From positions 248,001 through 312,000 of the forward strand of contig JADJTY010000009.1 of the NCBI GenBank assembly GCA_016710935.1: a stretch of DNA of 64,000 bases. The letters are read 5' to 3'. A program made the translations under genes and the position numbers. Shown here in pieces: positions 26,287-35,481 of the stretch (the first letter of the stretch is position 1; each line of letters opens with the position of its first letter). Source of the DNA: Chitinophagaceae bacterium (GTDB lineage: Bacteria > Bacteroidota > Bacteroidia > Chitinophagales > Chitinophagaceae). Below the pieces are notes generated by a model that did no database searches, was not told where the DNA came from, and worked only from the letters and a program-made list of their open reading frames with translations.

Positions 26287-27099
26287 ATGAGTGCAGATTT
26301 TTTCAAAAACAAAGTAGTTGTTATAACCGGTGGCAGTGATGGCATTGGTAAAGCATTGGTAGATACCTTAATTCCGTTGGGGGCCAAAGTGGCTACCTGT
26401 GCCCGTAACCAGGATAAACTATACGACCTGCAGTTACTGCATTCGGGCAAATCGCTGCATACCATGGTGGCCGATGTAAGCAGTTACAACGATTGCAAAA
26501 ATTTTATTGACAGTACCATTGAGTTTTATGGCGGCATAGATATACTGATCAACAACGCCGGCATTTCTATGAGGGCGCTGGTAAAGGACCTGGATGTGGA
26601 TGTTATAGAGAAAGTGATGGATATTAATTTTAAAGGAACATTGTATTGCACCAAACTGGCACTCGATTCTATTATAGAACGCAAAGGAAGTATTGTGGGT
26701 GTATCATCTATTGCCGGATACCGGGGGTTACCGGGACGCAGCGGCTACTCGGCCAGTAAATATGCAGTAACCGGATTTTTAGAAGCCTTGCGAACCGAAA
26801 TGATGGATAGCGGGGTAAATGTAATGTGGGTTTGCCCTGGCTTTACTTCATCCAATATCCGCTACCGGGCATTAAATAAAAAAGGCAATTCCCAGGGCCA
26901 AAGCCCCATGGATGAAGGAAGGATGATGAGTTCGGAAAAATGTGCCGGACTTATTTTACGAGCCATAGAAAAGAGAAAAAGGACCATAGTACTTACTTTC
27001 AAAGGAAAGCAAACTGTTTTATTAAACAGGTTTTTCCCTTCTCTGACAGACAGGCTGGTAAAAAACTTCTTCTTTAAAAATGGAGAACTCATACGTTAA
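26287..27099 (+). CDS. Short-chain dehydrogenase/reductase
   Basis: The 270-residue classical SDR has the nucleotide-binding TGGSDGIGKAL (14-24), the NNAG motif (89-92) and the catalytic Ser (about 140) with Tyr154 and Lys158 in GYSASKYAV. These enzymes reduce or oxidise alcohol/ketone groups with NAD(P)H; the substrate is not evident. After tRNA-Lys it has its own promoter. The C-terminal basic and hydrophobic stretch RFFPSLTDRLVKNFFFK suggests membrane association. Confidence 0.88.
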   Translation: MSADFFKNKVVVITGGSDGIGKALVDTLIPLGAKVATCARNQDKLYDLQLLHSGKSLHTMVADVSSYNDCKNFIDSTIEFYGGIDILINNAGISMRALVKDLDVDVIEKVMDINFKGTLYCTKLALDSIIERKGSIVGVSSIAGYRGLPGRSGYSASKYAVTGFLEALRTEMMDSGVNVMWVCPGFTSSNIRYRALNKKGNSQGQSPMDEGRMMSSEKCAGLILRAIEKRKRTIVLTFKGKQTVLLNRFFPSLTDRLVKNFFFKNGELIR

Positions 27100-27193
27100 T
27101 CCGTTGATCCGTTTAAACGTTAATCCGTTTAAACCTTAACTTGTATAACGTATTTACGGATTAACTAATTAACAAATTAACGGATTAACCAAA
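27098..27193. repeat. TTAATCCGTTTAAACG word repeats
   Basis: The gap consists of variants of CGTTAATCCGTT, CGTTTAAACG and, inverted, AACGGATTAACC. Direct and inverted copies give the segment strong self-complementarity. It separates SDR and SAM hydrolase genes on the same strand. Confidence 0.55.
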
Positions 27194-27196
27194 ATA

Positions 27197-28024
27197 ATGC
27201 CTGTATTAACCCTTACCTCCGATATTGGCCAGCAGGATTTTCTGATTGGCGCTGTTAAGGGACAATTGTTACAAATAAACCCGGCCTTTTCCTTAATTGA
27301 TATTACACATAACCTGTCTCCGTTTAATTATCCGCAGTCGGCCTATGTTTGCCGCAATGCCATCAAAAACTTTTCATCGGGCACTTTTCATTTGATACTG
27401 GTTAATTTATTTGATGAAAAACCAGAGCACCTGTTAATGGCAGAGCACAATGGCCATTTTATTGGTTGTGCCGATAATGGTTTACTAACTATGATACTGG
27501 AAGAAGCACCACAAAAGACAGTGGCACTTGCTTTGGATAAAAATCAGCAGAAAAATACCCTTTACTGTGCTTCGGTATTCGCCCATGCCTTTAACGGGTT
27601 GCATAATGGTAAAAAGATTGAAGAGATAGGTGATGCCGGTGTTTCCATTCACGTTAAAAATCCTTTGAGGCCCTTGTTGGGCAACGATTATATTGAAGGG
27701 CAGATCATTTTTATAGACAATTTTGAGAACGTGATCGTAAACATTCATCAAGACGAGTTTGAAGAACAGCGGAAAGGAAGAAGTTTTAAAATTGTGTTTA
27801 AACGGGATGAAGTAATTGATAAGATGAGTGATACTTATGCTGATGTACCCGAAGGCGAAAAGCTGGCCTTGTTTAATGCAGCCGGATACCTGGAGATAGC
27901 CATCAACAAGGGTAATGCTGCAGGCTTACTGGGCTTACAGGGCTTTTCGGAAAAACAATTACAACAAAGCCAGTATATGAACAGCCGGTTATTTTATCAA
28001 ACTGTAAAAGTGTATTTTGAATAA
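27197..28024 (+). CDS. SAM hydroxide adenosyltransferase (DUF62 family)
   Basis: 275 residues of the SAM hydrolase / SAM-dependent halogenase family, which act on S-adenosylmethionine with water (forming adenosine and methionine) or halide. Recognisable segments are LTLTSDIGQQDFLIGAVKGQL, IDITHNLSPFNYPQSAYV, GCADNGLLTMILEEAP and the C-terminal IDNFENVIVNIH. The N-terminal Asp (TSDIG) that binds the ribose is present. The bacterial hydrolase role in SAM turnover is known for relatives and inferred here. Confidence 0.85.
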   Translation: MPVLTLTSDIGQQDFLIGAVKGQLLQINPAFSLIDITHNLSPFNYPQSAYVCRNAIKNFSSGTFHLILVNLFDEKPEHLLMAEHNGHFIGCADNGLLTMILEEAPQKTVALALDKNQQKNTLYCASVFAHAFNGLHNGKKIEEIGDAGVSIHVKNPLRPLLGNDYIEGQIIFIDNFENVIVNIHQDEFEEQRKGRSFKIVFKRDEVIDKMSDTYADVPEGEKLALFNAAGYLEIAINKGNAAGLLGLQGFSEKQLQQSQYMNSRLFYQTVKVYFE

Positions 28025-28161
28025 GCCCCTACGTACCGATTAATCGGGAAACCTGGGAGAATAATTATTGGAAGCGTTTTTCAATACTAAAAACAAAAAT
28101 GACTGTAACAATATCACTAACATAACACAATTAATTCTCCGCCGCGGCGGATCAGGGGCTT
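28023..28161. mobile_element. MITE-like inverted-repeat element with hairpin arms
   Basis: A 139-base element runs from AAGCCCCT to its inverse AGGGGCTT. Each arm contains a self-complementary hairpin followed or preceded by GGAGAAT(T)AATT: CCGATTAATCGG on the left (28036-28047) and CCGCCGCGGCGG on the right (28139-28150). The two hairpins differ in sequence but hold the same place. No gene lies inside. The left end overlaps the SAM hydrolase stop codon and the right end the TTG start of the sigma factor. Confidence 0.55.
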
Positions 28162-28732
28162 GGCATTTATAAAAAACATATCTGCGGATAATTCCACCGA
28201 CAAAGAGTTGCTTACTGCTTTTAAAAGCACGGGCGACATCAGTCATTTAAGTACTTTATATCTTCGGTATATGGACCTGGTATATGGTGTTTGCCTTAAA
28301 TATTTTAAAGATACCGAACGATGCAAAGATGCGGTAATGGATATTTTTGGAGAATTAAACACTAAATTGAGGGTACATGAAGTAGATAATTTTAAAGGCT
28401 GGCTGCATGTTTTGACAAGAAACCACTGCCTGATGCAGCTGAGAAGCCCCAAAAACATAAAAACCACAGAATTTAACCCGGTTTTTGTGTATTCTGAAGA
28501 AAATTTGCATCTGAACAACGAGGCATTGGAAAAAGAAGAAAATTATAAAAAATTGGAACTGTGTTTGGAAACATTGCCAACAGAACAGCAGGAAACTGTA
28601 AAACTCTTTTACCTGGAGAGCAAATGTTACAACGAAATTGCAGAAATTACCGGTTTCGAATGGAGTAAAGTGCGTAGTTATATTCAGAATGGTAAGCGGA
28701 ATTTGAAGATCTGTATGGACGGGAGGAGTTAG
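28160..28732 (+). CDS. ECF-type RNA polymerase sigma factor
   Basis: 190 residues with sigma region 2 (YMDLVYGVCLKYFKDTERCK, DNFKGWLHVLTRNHC) and region 4 (LETLPTEQQETVKLFYLESK, then YNEIAEITGFEWSKVRSYI). It should direct RNA polymerase to a small regulon. The start is TTG; the next in-frame ATG is at residue 33, too late, and an in-frame TAA lies 42 bases upstream. This TTG lies in the end of an inverted-repeat element, so the original start may have been altered. The following gene is its probable membrane-bound partner. Confidence 0.82.
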   Translation: MAFIKNISADNSTDKELLTAFKSTGDISHLSTLYLRYMDLVYGVCLKYFKDTERCKDAVMDIFGELNTKLRVHEVDNFKGWLHVLTRNHCLMQLRSPKNIKTTEFNPVFVYSEENLHLNNEALEKEENYKKLELCLETLPTEQQETVKLFYLESKCYNEIAEITGFEWSKVRSYIQNGKRNLKICMDGRS

Positions 28733-28786
28733 AGGCGGGAGAAGGGAGGCTGGAGGCAGGAGGCTGGAGGATTGGAGAAAGAAATA
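28729..28786. repeat. GAGGCGGGAGAAGGGAGGCT word repeats
   Basis: G+A-rich degenerate words (GGCGGGAG, GGCTGGAG, GGCAGGAG) fill the gap between the sigma factor gene and its partner. Confidence 0.5.
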
Positions 28787-28799
28787 TATACAATTATTA

Positions 28800-30179
28800 A
28801 TGAGCGATAAAGGAAAAAATATTAATTACACAGCAGGAGATATTGAACAGTACCTGGCAGGAAAGCTGTCGCCTTTACAAATGCATGCCATGGAAAAAGC
28901 AGCGCTTGACGATCCTTTTTTGGCAGAAGCCATGGAAGGTTACGCTGCCGTACAAAACAAAGAATGGAACAATCAACTGGTGGCATTACGGGAAGAAATT
29001 GCCAACAAAGGAACCGTAGTAGCCAAAGTAATTCCATTGCATCAATCAAAAAGCAACTGGTGGAAGATAGCGGCGGCAGTGGTCATTATTGGCGGCGGTA
29101 CTATATTCACAATTCTTTTTAACAACGATAAAAAAGAAGAAACTGATAACATACAAATTGCCCAGGCAAAAACTACCGGAATTGACAGTATGGTACTGCC
29201 TGAAAATACCCAATCAGCCTCGGTTACAGAGAATCTGAATCCTTCTGCCGCAGCAACAATTGAAGAAAAGAAAGCGCTACCTGGTTCAATAGCAAAGTTG
29301 GAGGAAGCTGTTAAAACTGATGATAAATATATTCCGGATCCATCCGGTCCGCAGTTAAAACCGGTAACCCCTGTTGCCACAACAAACGCTAACCAAAATG
29401 ACAATTCCATTGTGTCAGCCCCTCCGGTAATTAATAGTCCTTCTGCTGCAGGCGGCAATAACCCGGATGATGTAGCCAAAGAAATAAATGCAGAAAAAAA
29501 CAGATCAGCATCAAAACAAAATGAGGAAGAAGTTTTGAGCCGGCAAAGAAGCAAATTGCCTGCTAAAAGAGAAGCCACCCTGAATAATTTTTTTACCGCA
29601 CAAGTAGTGTCGCCGGATAATTCACCGCTTCCCTTCACCAATATTTCTATTAAAAAAGAGAATTTTGGAACTTATGCCGATGCAAAAGGAATGGTCAGGT
29701 TGGTATCTACCGACAGTATTTTACAGGTAGAAGTGAAATCTGTTGGCTACCAGCCAAAAACATTTGCCTTACGCAGCAACCAGGCATCTACAAAAATCAT
29801 ATTACAGGAAGACGAACCTGTTTATAAAGACAAACCCGTTTCAGGCAATGCTGACATGGCAGCCAACAAACGCATACGCAGGGCTACCCTGCTTAAAGAT
29901 TCTGTTGTAAACGTAGAACCGGCTGATGGCTGGGATAATTACAACAGGTATGTTGCCAACAACCTGGATATTCCTGTTTCGAATGTAAAAGGTGATCTGC
30001 ATGGCGAAGTTGAATTAAGTTTTGATGTTAGATCAAACGGAACCATATCCAACATCAGGGTAAACAAATCGCTGGGTGCTGAATATGATGATGCAGCCAA
30101 ACGCCTGCTGCAGGAAGGTCCGCAGTGGAAAGTGAAAAAAGGCAAAAAAACCTCGGCCAGTATTAAAGTTCAATTCTGA
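28800..30179 (+). CDS. Anti-sigma-like membrane protein with carboxypeptidase-like and TonB C-terminal domains
   Basis: 459 residues. A cytoplasmic N-terminus (YTAGDIEQYLAGKLSPLQMHAME) resembles anti-sigma segments. One transmembrane helix (about 83-102, WWKIAAAVVIIGGGTIFTIL) follows, then a low-complexity periplasmic linker. A carboxypeptidase-like regulatory beta-sandwich (about 265-325) leads to a C-terminal TonB-like domain (GEVELSFDVRSNGTISNIRV...). Such proteins in Bacteroidota pair with an upstream ECF sigma factor and probably sense envelope state; the TonB domain could contact an outer-membrane partner. It follows the sigma gene on the same strand after a 67-base gap of word repeat. 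Confidence 0.75.
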   Translation: MSDKGKNINYTAGDIEQYLAGKLSPLQMHAMEKAALDDPFLAEAMEGYAAVQNKEWNNQLVALREEIANKGTVVAKVIPLHQSKSNWWKIAAAVVIIGGGTIFTILFNNDKKEETDNIQIAQAKTTGIDSMVLPENTQSASVTENLNPSAAATIEEKKALPGSIAKLEEAVKTDDKYIPDPSGPQLKPVTPVATTNANQNDNSIVSAPPVINSPSAAGGNNPDDVAKEINAEKNRSASKQNEEEVLSRQRSKLPAKREATLNNFFTAQVVSPDNSPLPFTNISIKKENFGTYADAKGMVRLVSTDSILQVEVKSVGYQPKTFALRSNQASTKIILQEDEPVYKDKPVSGNADMAANKRIRRATLLKDSVVNVEPADGWDNYNRYVANNLDIPVSNVKGDLHGEVELSFDVRSNGTISNIRVNKSLGAEYDDAAKRLLQEGPQWKVKKGKKTSASIKVQF

Positions 30180-30246
30180 TCCAATTCGCATCACTATCCT
30201 TGCTGACCTTCTTTTAGATTTTGTACCTTGGGTGCAAAAACTTTAT

Positions 30247-31080
30247 ATGAAAAAAATAATATTGTCAGCACTTGCAATTGCAGGCTTAGCCATGTTAAGC
30301 ACTGCACAGGTAAAAATGCCTGCCCCTTCGCCCACACAAACCGTTAAGCAGGAATTTGGTATTGGTTCCATAGAATTAACCTATTCAAGGCCTGCAACCA
30401 AAGGCCGCAAAATTTTTGGCGACCTGGTTCCCTATAATAAACTATGGCGTACGGGTGCCAATGCTGCAACCAAAATTGTTTTTACTGAACCGGTGGAAAT
30501 GGGCGGTAAAAAACTGGACAGCGGTACGTATGTTTTGTATACCATTCCAGGGATGGATAGCTGGGAAGTGATCATTAATAAAGGGCTTAAAAACTGGGGT
30601 GTTGATGGATACAAGGAAAGCGAAGATGTCATTCGCTTTAATATTGAGCCTTTTAAAAACAAAAAGAAAGTAGAATCATTTACCATGGAGTTTACAGATG
30701 TAACAGCCACCAACTGTTCTTTGGAAATCAAGTGGCAAAAAACTATGGTCTCTATTCCAATTGTTGCCAACTTCCTGGATAAAGTAAGGGCCCAGATAGA
30801 TGCCGCAATGAAAACCGAAAAAAAACCTTACTGGCAGGCTGCCCAATTCTACAATGAATACGATAAGAATTTACCGCTGGCTTTAGAGCATACAACCAAG
30901 GCCATTGAAGGCAATAAAGAAGCTTTCTGGATGTGGATCTACAAAGCAAAAATTCAGAAAGAGCTGGGGGATAAAGCCGGAGCCATGGAGAGTTCAAAAA
31001 AATCGCTTGAGCTTGCAACAGCAGCAAAGAACGATGATTATGTAAAAATGAATAAAGACTTTCAGAAGTCCTTAAAATAA
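30247..31080 (+). CDS. DUF2911 domain exported protein
   Basis: 277 residues. The signal peptide MKKIILSALAIAGLAMLSTAQ is followed by a DUF2911 domain (about 40-170: ELTYSRPATKGRKIFGDLVP, LWRTGANAATKIVF, LDSGTYVLYTIPG). A C-terminal helical TPR-like part (LALEHTTKAIEGNKEAFWMW, KAGAMESSKKSLELA) closes the protein. DUF2911 is common in Bacteroidota; function unknown. ATG 30247 is preferred over the GTG at 30232 because it directly begins the signal sequence. Confidence 0.82.
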   Translation: MKKIILSALAIAGLAMLSTAQVKMPAPSPTQTVKQEFGIGSIELTYSRPATKGRKIFGDLVPYNKLWRTGANAATKIVFTEPVEMGGKKLDSGTYVLYTIPGMDSWEVIINKGLKNWGVDGYKESEDVIRFNIEPFKNKKKVESFTMEFTDVTATNCSLEIKWQKTMVSIPIVANFLDKVRAQIDAAMKTEKKPYWQAAQFYNEYDKNLPLALEHTTKAIEGNKEAFWMWIYKAKIQKELGDKAGAMESSKKSLELATAAKNDDYVKMNKDFQKSLK

Positions 31081-31112
31081 ATCAGGCATAAATATTTTTA
31101 CAAAGCGTTGCG

Positions 31113-32741
31113 TTACTGCAGCGCTTTTTGTTTTATAAAAAGCTGCAGTACCGAAGCCAGCACAATAACCAGTATGGCACCAATGGCATTTAGCCATAAA
31201 AACGAAACAACATCCATTTTGTAAATAATAATGATCAGTACTTCTGAAATGATGGCTGCATAAAAAACTGCATGCCCTCGTATAAACTTCATTCCAAATG
31301 CAACCAGGAATATACCCAGTATAACGCCATAAAAAAGAGAACCCAATATATTCACTGCTTCAATAAGGCTATTGCCGATGTTGTAGGCAAACATAGAAAT
31401 GATAATGCAGAAAATACCCCAGCCCAGGGTATACCAGTGCGCCACTTTATAATCCTCCAGTTCTGTTTCCTTTTTTACAAAGAACTTTTTATGGAAATCT
31501 ACTACCGAGCAGGCTGCCAGCGAATTAAGAGCCGCAGCAATACTGCCCCAGGCCGCCAAAAAAATAATGGCAAAAATTAATCCGATCAATCCCACCGGTA
31601 AATTTTCTTTCACAAACCAGAGAAAGATAAAATTGGTATCGTTGGGTTTTTGATCAGGCAATGCCCGCTGCATTACACCTTTAAAATCCTTTCGGATAGC
31701 ATTAGCCTCAGTTACGTTGCCGTTTGCAAAAGATTCGTCATACCGGGCCTCCAGCAAGTTTAAAGAATCTCTCTTCACGGTTTGCTTCGCTTCCTGTAAA
31801 GTTACCTGGTCAAAATAAACAGGCCCCTTATTGTATTGATAAAACGAAAAGATGAGTATACCAAGCAGTAAAATAAAAAACTGCATGGGTATTTTTACCA
31901 GCCCGTTCATAAGCAACCCTTTGCGGCTTTCTTTTACATTTTTTGCGGTAAGATAACGGCCCACCTGGCTATGGTCTGTTCCAAAATAGCTGAGCGCAAG
32001 AAAGAAACCGCCGATCAATCCGCTCCAGATATTGTATCGGTCCTTCCAGTCGAAACCCTTATCGGTAAAGCCGGTAGTAATGATATTCATCTTTCCCAAC
32101 TCACCGCTTTTGTGCAATGCTTCGGTAAAGCCAATGGCATCAGGTAGTAACTTAACGGCCAAATACCCTACAATAAAAAGGGCAATAAACACAATGATCA
32201 TCTGCAGCTTTTGTGTATGTGCCACTGCTTTTGCACCGCCACTCATGGTGTAAATAATAAGTATCCCACCCATCACCAGGTTGGTGTAATAAATATTCCA
32301 GCCCATTAAAGAACTTAAAATTATGGATGGAGCAAAAATGCTGATGCCGGTGCTGAGGCCGCGTGACAACAAAAATAAAAAAGAAGTGAGCGTTCGGGTT
32401 TTAAGATCAAAACGGTTTTCTAAAAACTCATACGCGGTAAATACTTTTAACCTGCTGAACACCGGCACAAAAAATATACAGATAACGATCATGGCTAGTG
32501 GCAGTCCGAAATAATATTGCACAAAACGCATCCCATCGCTGAATGCCTGCCCCGGGCCCGTTAAAAAAGTAATGGCACTTGCCTGCGTACCCATAATGCT
32601 GAATAAAACAAGATACCAGGGTAAGGAACGGTTACTTAAAAAATAACCTTCCAGGTTTTTAGTGGTACGGCTTTTATAGATACCGTACACAACGATACCC
32701 GCAAGCGTTACACATAATATGATCCAGTCTAAAACGCTCAT
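31113..32741 (-). CDS. Sodium:solute symporter (SSS family)
   Basis: 542 residues with about 13 transmembrane helices. The family signature region is seen in FLSNRSLPWYLVLFSIMGTQASAITFLTGPG and GGILIIYTMSGGAKAVAHT, with LALSYFGTDHSQVGRYL in the middle. Members import sugars, amino acids or other solutes with Na+. Its start overlaps the stop of a 34-residue membrane protein (ATGA), and a PIG-L deacetylase gene lies just upstream on the same strand, hinting at an amino-sugar-type substrate. That link is inference. Confidence 0.9.
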   Translation of the reverse strand: MSVLDWIILCVTLAGIVVYGIYKSRTTKNLEGYFLSNRSLPWYLVLFSIMGTQASAITFLTGPGQAFSDGMRFVQYYFGLPLAMIVICIFFVPVFSRLKVFTAYEFLENRFDLKTRTLTSFLFLLSRGLSTGISIFAPSIILSSLMGWNIYYTNLVMGGILIIYTMSGGAKAVAHTQKLQMIIVFIALFIVGYLAVKLLPDAIGFTEALHKSGELGKMNIITTGFTDKGFDWKDRYNIWSGLIGGFFLALSYFGTDHSQVGRYLTAKNVKESRKGLLMNGLVKIPMQFFILLLGILIFSFYQYNKGPVYFDQVTLQEAKQTVKRDSLNLLEARYDESFANGNVTEANAIRKDFKGVMQRALPDQKPNDTNFIFLWFVKENLPVGLIGLIFAIIFLAAWGSIAAALNSLAACSVVDFHKKFFVKKETELEDYKVAHWYTLGWGIFCIIISMFAYNIGNSLIEAVNILGSLFYGVILGIFLVAFGMKFIRGHAVFYAAIISEVLIIIIYKMDVVSFLWLNAIGAILVIVLASVLQLFIKQKALQ

Positions 32742-32842
32742 GAAAATGACTTAGTAATCCAATAAAAAATAATTATCTGGACAATCAGAAAAAGCAGCAC
32801 AATCACGTACCATTTGTTCCAATATGATTTTTCGTTTTGCAT
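32738..32842 (-). CDS. Single-helix small membrane protein preceding the symporter
   Basis: A 34-residue reading frame, ATG 32840-32842 to TGA 32738-32740, encodes a charged head (MQNEKSYWNKW) and one hydrophobic helix (YVIVLLFLIVQIIIFYW) with a short basic/polar end. Its TGA overlaps the symporter ATG as ATGA, the classic coupling arrangement. Small accessory subunits are known for some sodium:solute symporters, so a stabilising or accessory role is plausible but not shown. Confidence 0.65.
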   Translation of the reverse strand: MQNEKSYWNKWYVIVLLFLIVQIIIFYWITKSFS

Positions 32843-32949
32843 AATTTTATCTCTTTATTCTGAGCTGGAAAACCCAACAGACATTTCGATCTCCGCAATC
32901 ATCTTCACTTCGGCAGTTCCTCCGCCAGCCGGCGGGAGGCGGAGGGGTT

Positions 32950-35481
32950 TTACTTTATATACCTGGTCCTTTTATTGGCAATCAAATTAGCAAACAACCT
33001 GTAAGCACCCGGTACACCGGCAGGCAATTCCCGGAAGAATACCAACCCGGTGTACACAAATCTTCCTTTACCGTAATTGGCAATAATAAGACTCCCATCC
33101 TGCTCCTTTTCACCGGGGTCTTTCATACTAAGAATAGCTTTGTAAGCGGTGTCTGCTTTTTCTGCATGATAAATGCTACGCTCCTGAATCCAGCCATTGA
33201 AATCGGCATCAGTTATTTTGTTAGGATGATTCAATGCCGGATGATCGGGAATTAAAAAGTTAACTTTCGCTTCTTCATCGGTAATTCTGTTTCGGCTGAT
33301 GTTAAAAGGATAAGGCGATATTTTTGCTTTAACCGGACCTATCTGGTTGCTGGTATTGTATTGCACCAGCAACACACCACCTTCTTTAACATAGTCCATC
33401 AGTTCGCTGTAAACATTATTCATCCACTCATTGGTGTTGTATGCACGAACACCGGTAACAATGGCATCAAATTGTTTTAAATTAGAAGCTTTAATATCTG
33501 CTTCCTGCAGCGTTATTACTTTGTAACCCATCGCCAGCAAGGCTTCCGGAACCTTATCGCCTGCGCCGGGAATATAGCCAACAAAATTACCTTCGGTTTT
33601 CAGATCAAACTCTTTGGATGTAAAAACCTCCGGTTGCGTGTAAATAATAGAAGGAATATGATCGTAATCTATCTGATGAAGCCCCAGATAAGGGTTTCCA
33701 TTTTCCTGGAACAAGGTATCGTGATATATTAAATATAGCCTGTTACCCAGGCTGTCATAAACCGGAACCCGGGTAATCATAGGTTTGTCTAACAACCTGA
33801 TCATTTGCCCCTTCGCAAGTACAGTATCATTATTGTATCCAACAACAGATCTTGTTTTTTCAGTTTTTACATAGCTTTTAAAAGGATTTTTATCTTTAAA
33901 TGATTTTACTTCCCAATCATTTTTATAATTATTTATTCCAAGTTTAGGAACAGACCTTACCGAAAAGGCAGGTATAATATTCACCGGCTGATACAATTCC
34001 CCTTTTACCGGGTCGGTATATTTATAACGGACTGGTTTTGTAAACTTAAATTCCTTTCCTTCAATCAGCATACTGAATACAATACTGAAAGGATCATTCT
34101 CTGCCCTTCCAATCAGTTGCTGATCAGTAACATTAAAACTACCTTTCTCCATGGGATTTTGCAGCCAGTATGGTTGTGTAAGTTTTGCACCGGGCCGCAG
34201 GAACATGGTATAGGTTTGAACCGCATTTGCATTTTTCTTTAGCTGGTCAAAAATGATAAAGTCGTTATTGATATGGGCATCGGCGCTTAAAATATTGGCC
34301 CCGGACCGGTTGTTCACTACCAGGTTTATTTTCAGGCTATCGCCCGGTATTGCATACTGGGTATTGGTGGTAGCGTCCATAAATAAACCACTACAATTTT
34401 GGATGATCTCTTTAACAGCATGTAGTTTCTGTTCTTTCCAGTAATCGTCTTTCAAAACTTCTATCTTCTTATACAGGTCAACCAATGCCGCAACAGCTCT
34501 TTCAGGATGCGATACATCAAATTTCTCAATGATCTTATTTACTGTATTGGCAAGCGAAGCATCAGCAGTTCTTTTCCAGCTTATGTCCACATCATCAAAC
34601 AGGTCATTAACCGGTGCACTTCCTTTGATGATCTTTAAATACTCAATGACACTACCCCTTTGTGCAGGCACACCAAAACCCTGGCTTTTGTGCTGGCTGC
34701 GGCTTGCGGCTGCTATCTCTCCATAACTTTTTCCCAGGATGGGATTGTAATCGCCACACTCCATTTTGAACTGATCTTCCCTGGTGGTGTTATTACCGCC
34801 AAAACTAAATGTATTCCATAAAATTCTTTTGGCCTGCCACACGGTTACTCCGTTAGTCAATTGTTCCGGAAATTTTGTTGGATCTGCCGCTGCATCAAAT
34901 GCCTCACCGGCAAGTATGGCCGATGCGGTGTGATGGCCATGTCCGCCTTCGCCTGTTGCAGGAAATCTTGTAATTATAACATCTGGACGGAATTTGCGTA
35001 TCACCCAAACCACATCACTTAAAACTTTATCGTGGCCCCAAAACTTCATGGTTTCATCCGGACTTTTACTGTAGCCAAAATCAAAGGCACGGGTAAAGAA
35101 TTGCTCGGCACCATCAATGCGGCGGGCAGCCAGTAATTCCTGTGTACGTATCAAACCCAGGTCAACACCCTGCTCATCGCCAATTAAATTTTGCCCGCCG
35201 TCGCCACGGGTTAAACTTAAATAACCGGTACGGTATAATTTTTCGTTGGCTAAATATGCAAGCAATCTCGTGTTCTCATCATCCGGATGTGCAGCTACAT
35301 ATAAAACTGAGCCAAGCACATTCAGTTTTTTTAGCTGCAGTAATATTTCTGAGGAAGTGTACGACTTTGGAGCCTGGGCTTTTGCTTCGCAAAAGAAAGC
35401 AACAAAAAAAATAAATAGAATTTGCTTGCGCAAATTTAGGTTTGCCACAGAGGCACAGAAGCACAGAAATTTGTTTTTCAT
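32950..35481 (-). CDS. PIG-L family deacetylase, large exported form
   Basis: About 843 residues. After a signal peptide (ILFIFFVAFFCEAKAQ) comes an LmbE/PIG-L deacetylase domain (about 55-260) with the zinc motif AAHPDDE, TRGDGGQN and HGHHTASA; these enzymes remove N-acetyl groups from sugars. The C-terminal half is beta-rich and ends with a glutamine-amidotransferase-like flavodoxin fold (FDAIVTGVRAYNTNEW, GGVLLVQYNTSNQ). The first 13 codons lie inside the inverted-repeat element of the neighbouring GxxExxY gene. The native start may instead have been at or near TTG 35433 (RKQILFIFFVAFFC). Confidence 0.85.
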   Translation of the reverse strand: MKNKFLCFCASVANLNLRKQILFIFFVAFFCEAKAQAPKSYTSSEILLQLKKLNVLGSVLYVAAHPDDENTRLLAYLANEKLYRTGYLSLTRGDGGQNLIGDEQGVDLGLIRTQELLAARRIDGAEQFFTRAFDFGYSKSPDETMKFWGHDKVLSDVVWVIRKFRPDVIITRFPATGEGGHGHHTASAILAGEAFDAAADPTKFPEQLTNGVTVWQAKRILWNTFSFGGNNTTREDQFKMECGDYNPILGKSYGEIAAASRSQHKSQGFGVPAQRGSVIEYLKIIKGSAPVNDLFDDVDISWKRTADASLANTVNKIIEKFDVSHPERAVAALVDLYKKIEVLKDDYWKEQKLHAVKEIIQNCSGLFMDATTNTQYAIPGDSLKINLVVNNRSGANILSADAHINNDFIIFDQLKKNANAVQTYTMFLRPGAKLTQPYWLQNPMEKGSFNVTDQQLIGRAENDPFSIVFSMLIEGKEFKFTKPVRYKYTDPVKGELYQPVNIIPAFSVRSVPKLGINNYKNDWEVKSFKDKNPFKSYVKTEKTRSVVGYNNDTVLAKGQMIRLLDKPMITRVPVYDSLGNRLYLIYHDTLFQENGNPYLGLHQIDYDHIPSIIYTQPEVFTSKEFDLKTEGNFVGYIPGAGDKVPEALLAMGYKVITLQEADIKASNLKQFDAIVTGVRAYNTNEWMNNVYSELMDYVKEGGVLLVQYNTSNQIGPVKAKISPYPFNISRNRITDEEAKVNFLIPDHPALNHPNKITDADFNGWIQERSIYHAEKADTAYKAILSMKDPGEKEQDGSLIIANYGKGRFVYTGLVFFRELPAGVPGAYRLFANLIANKRTRYIK

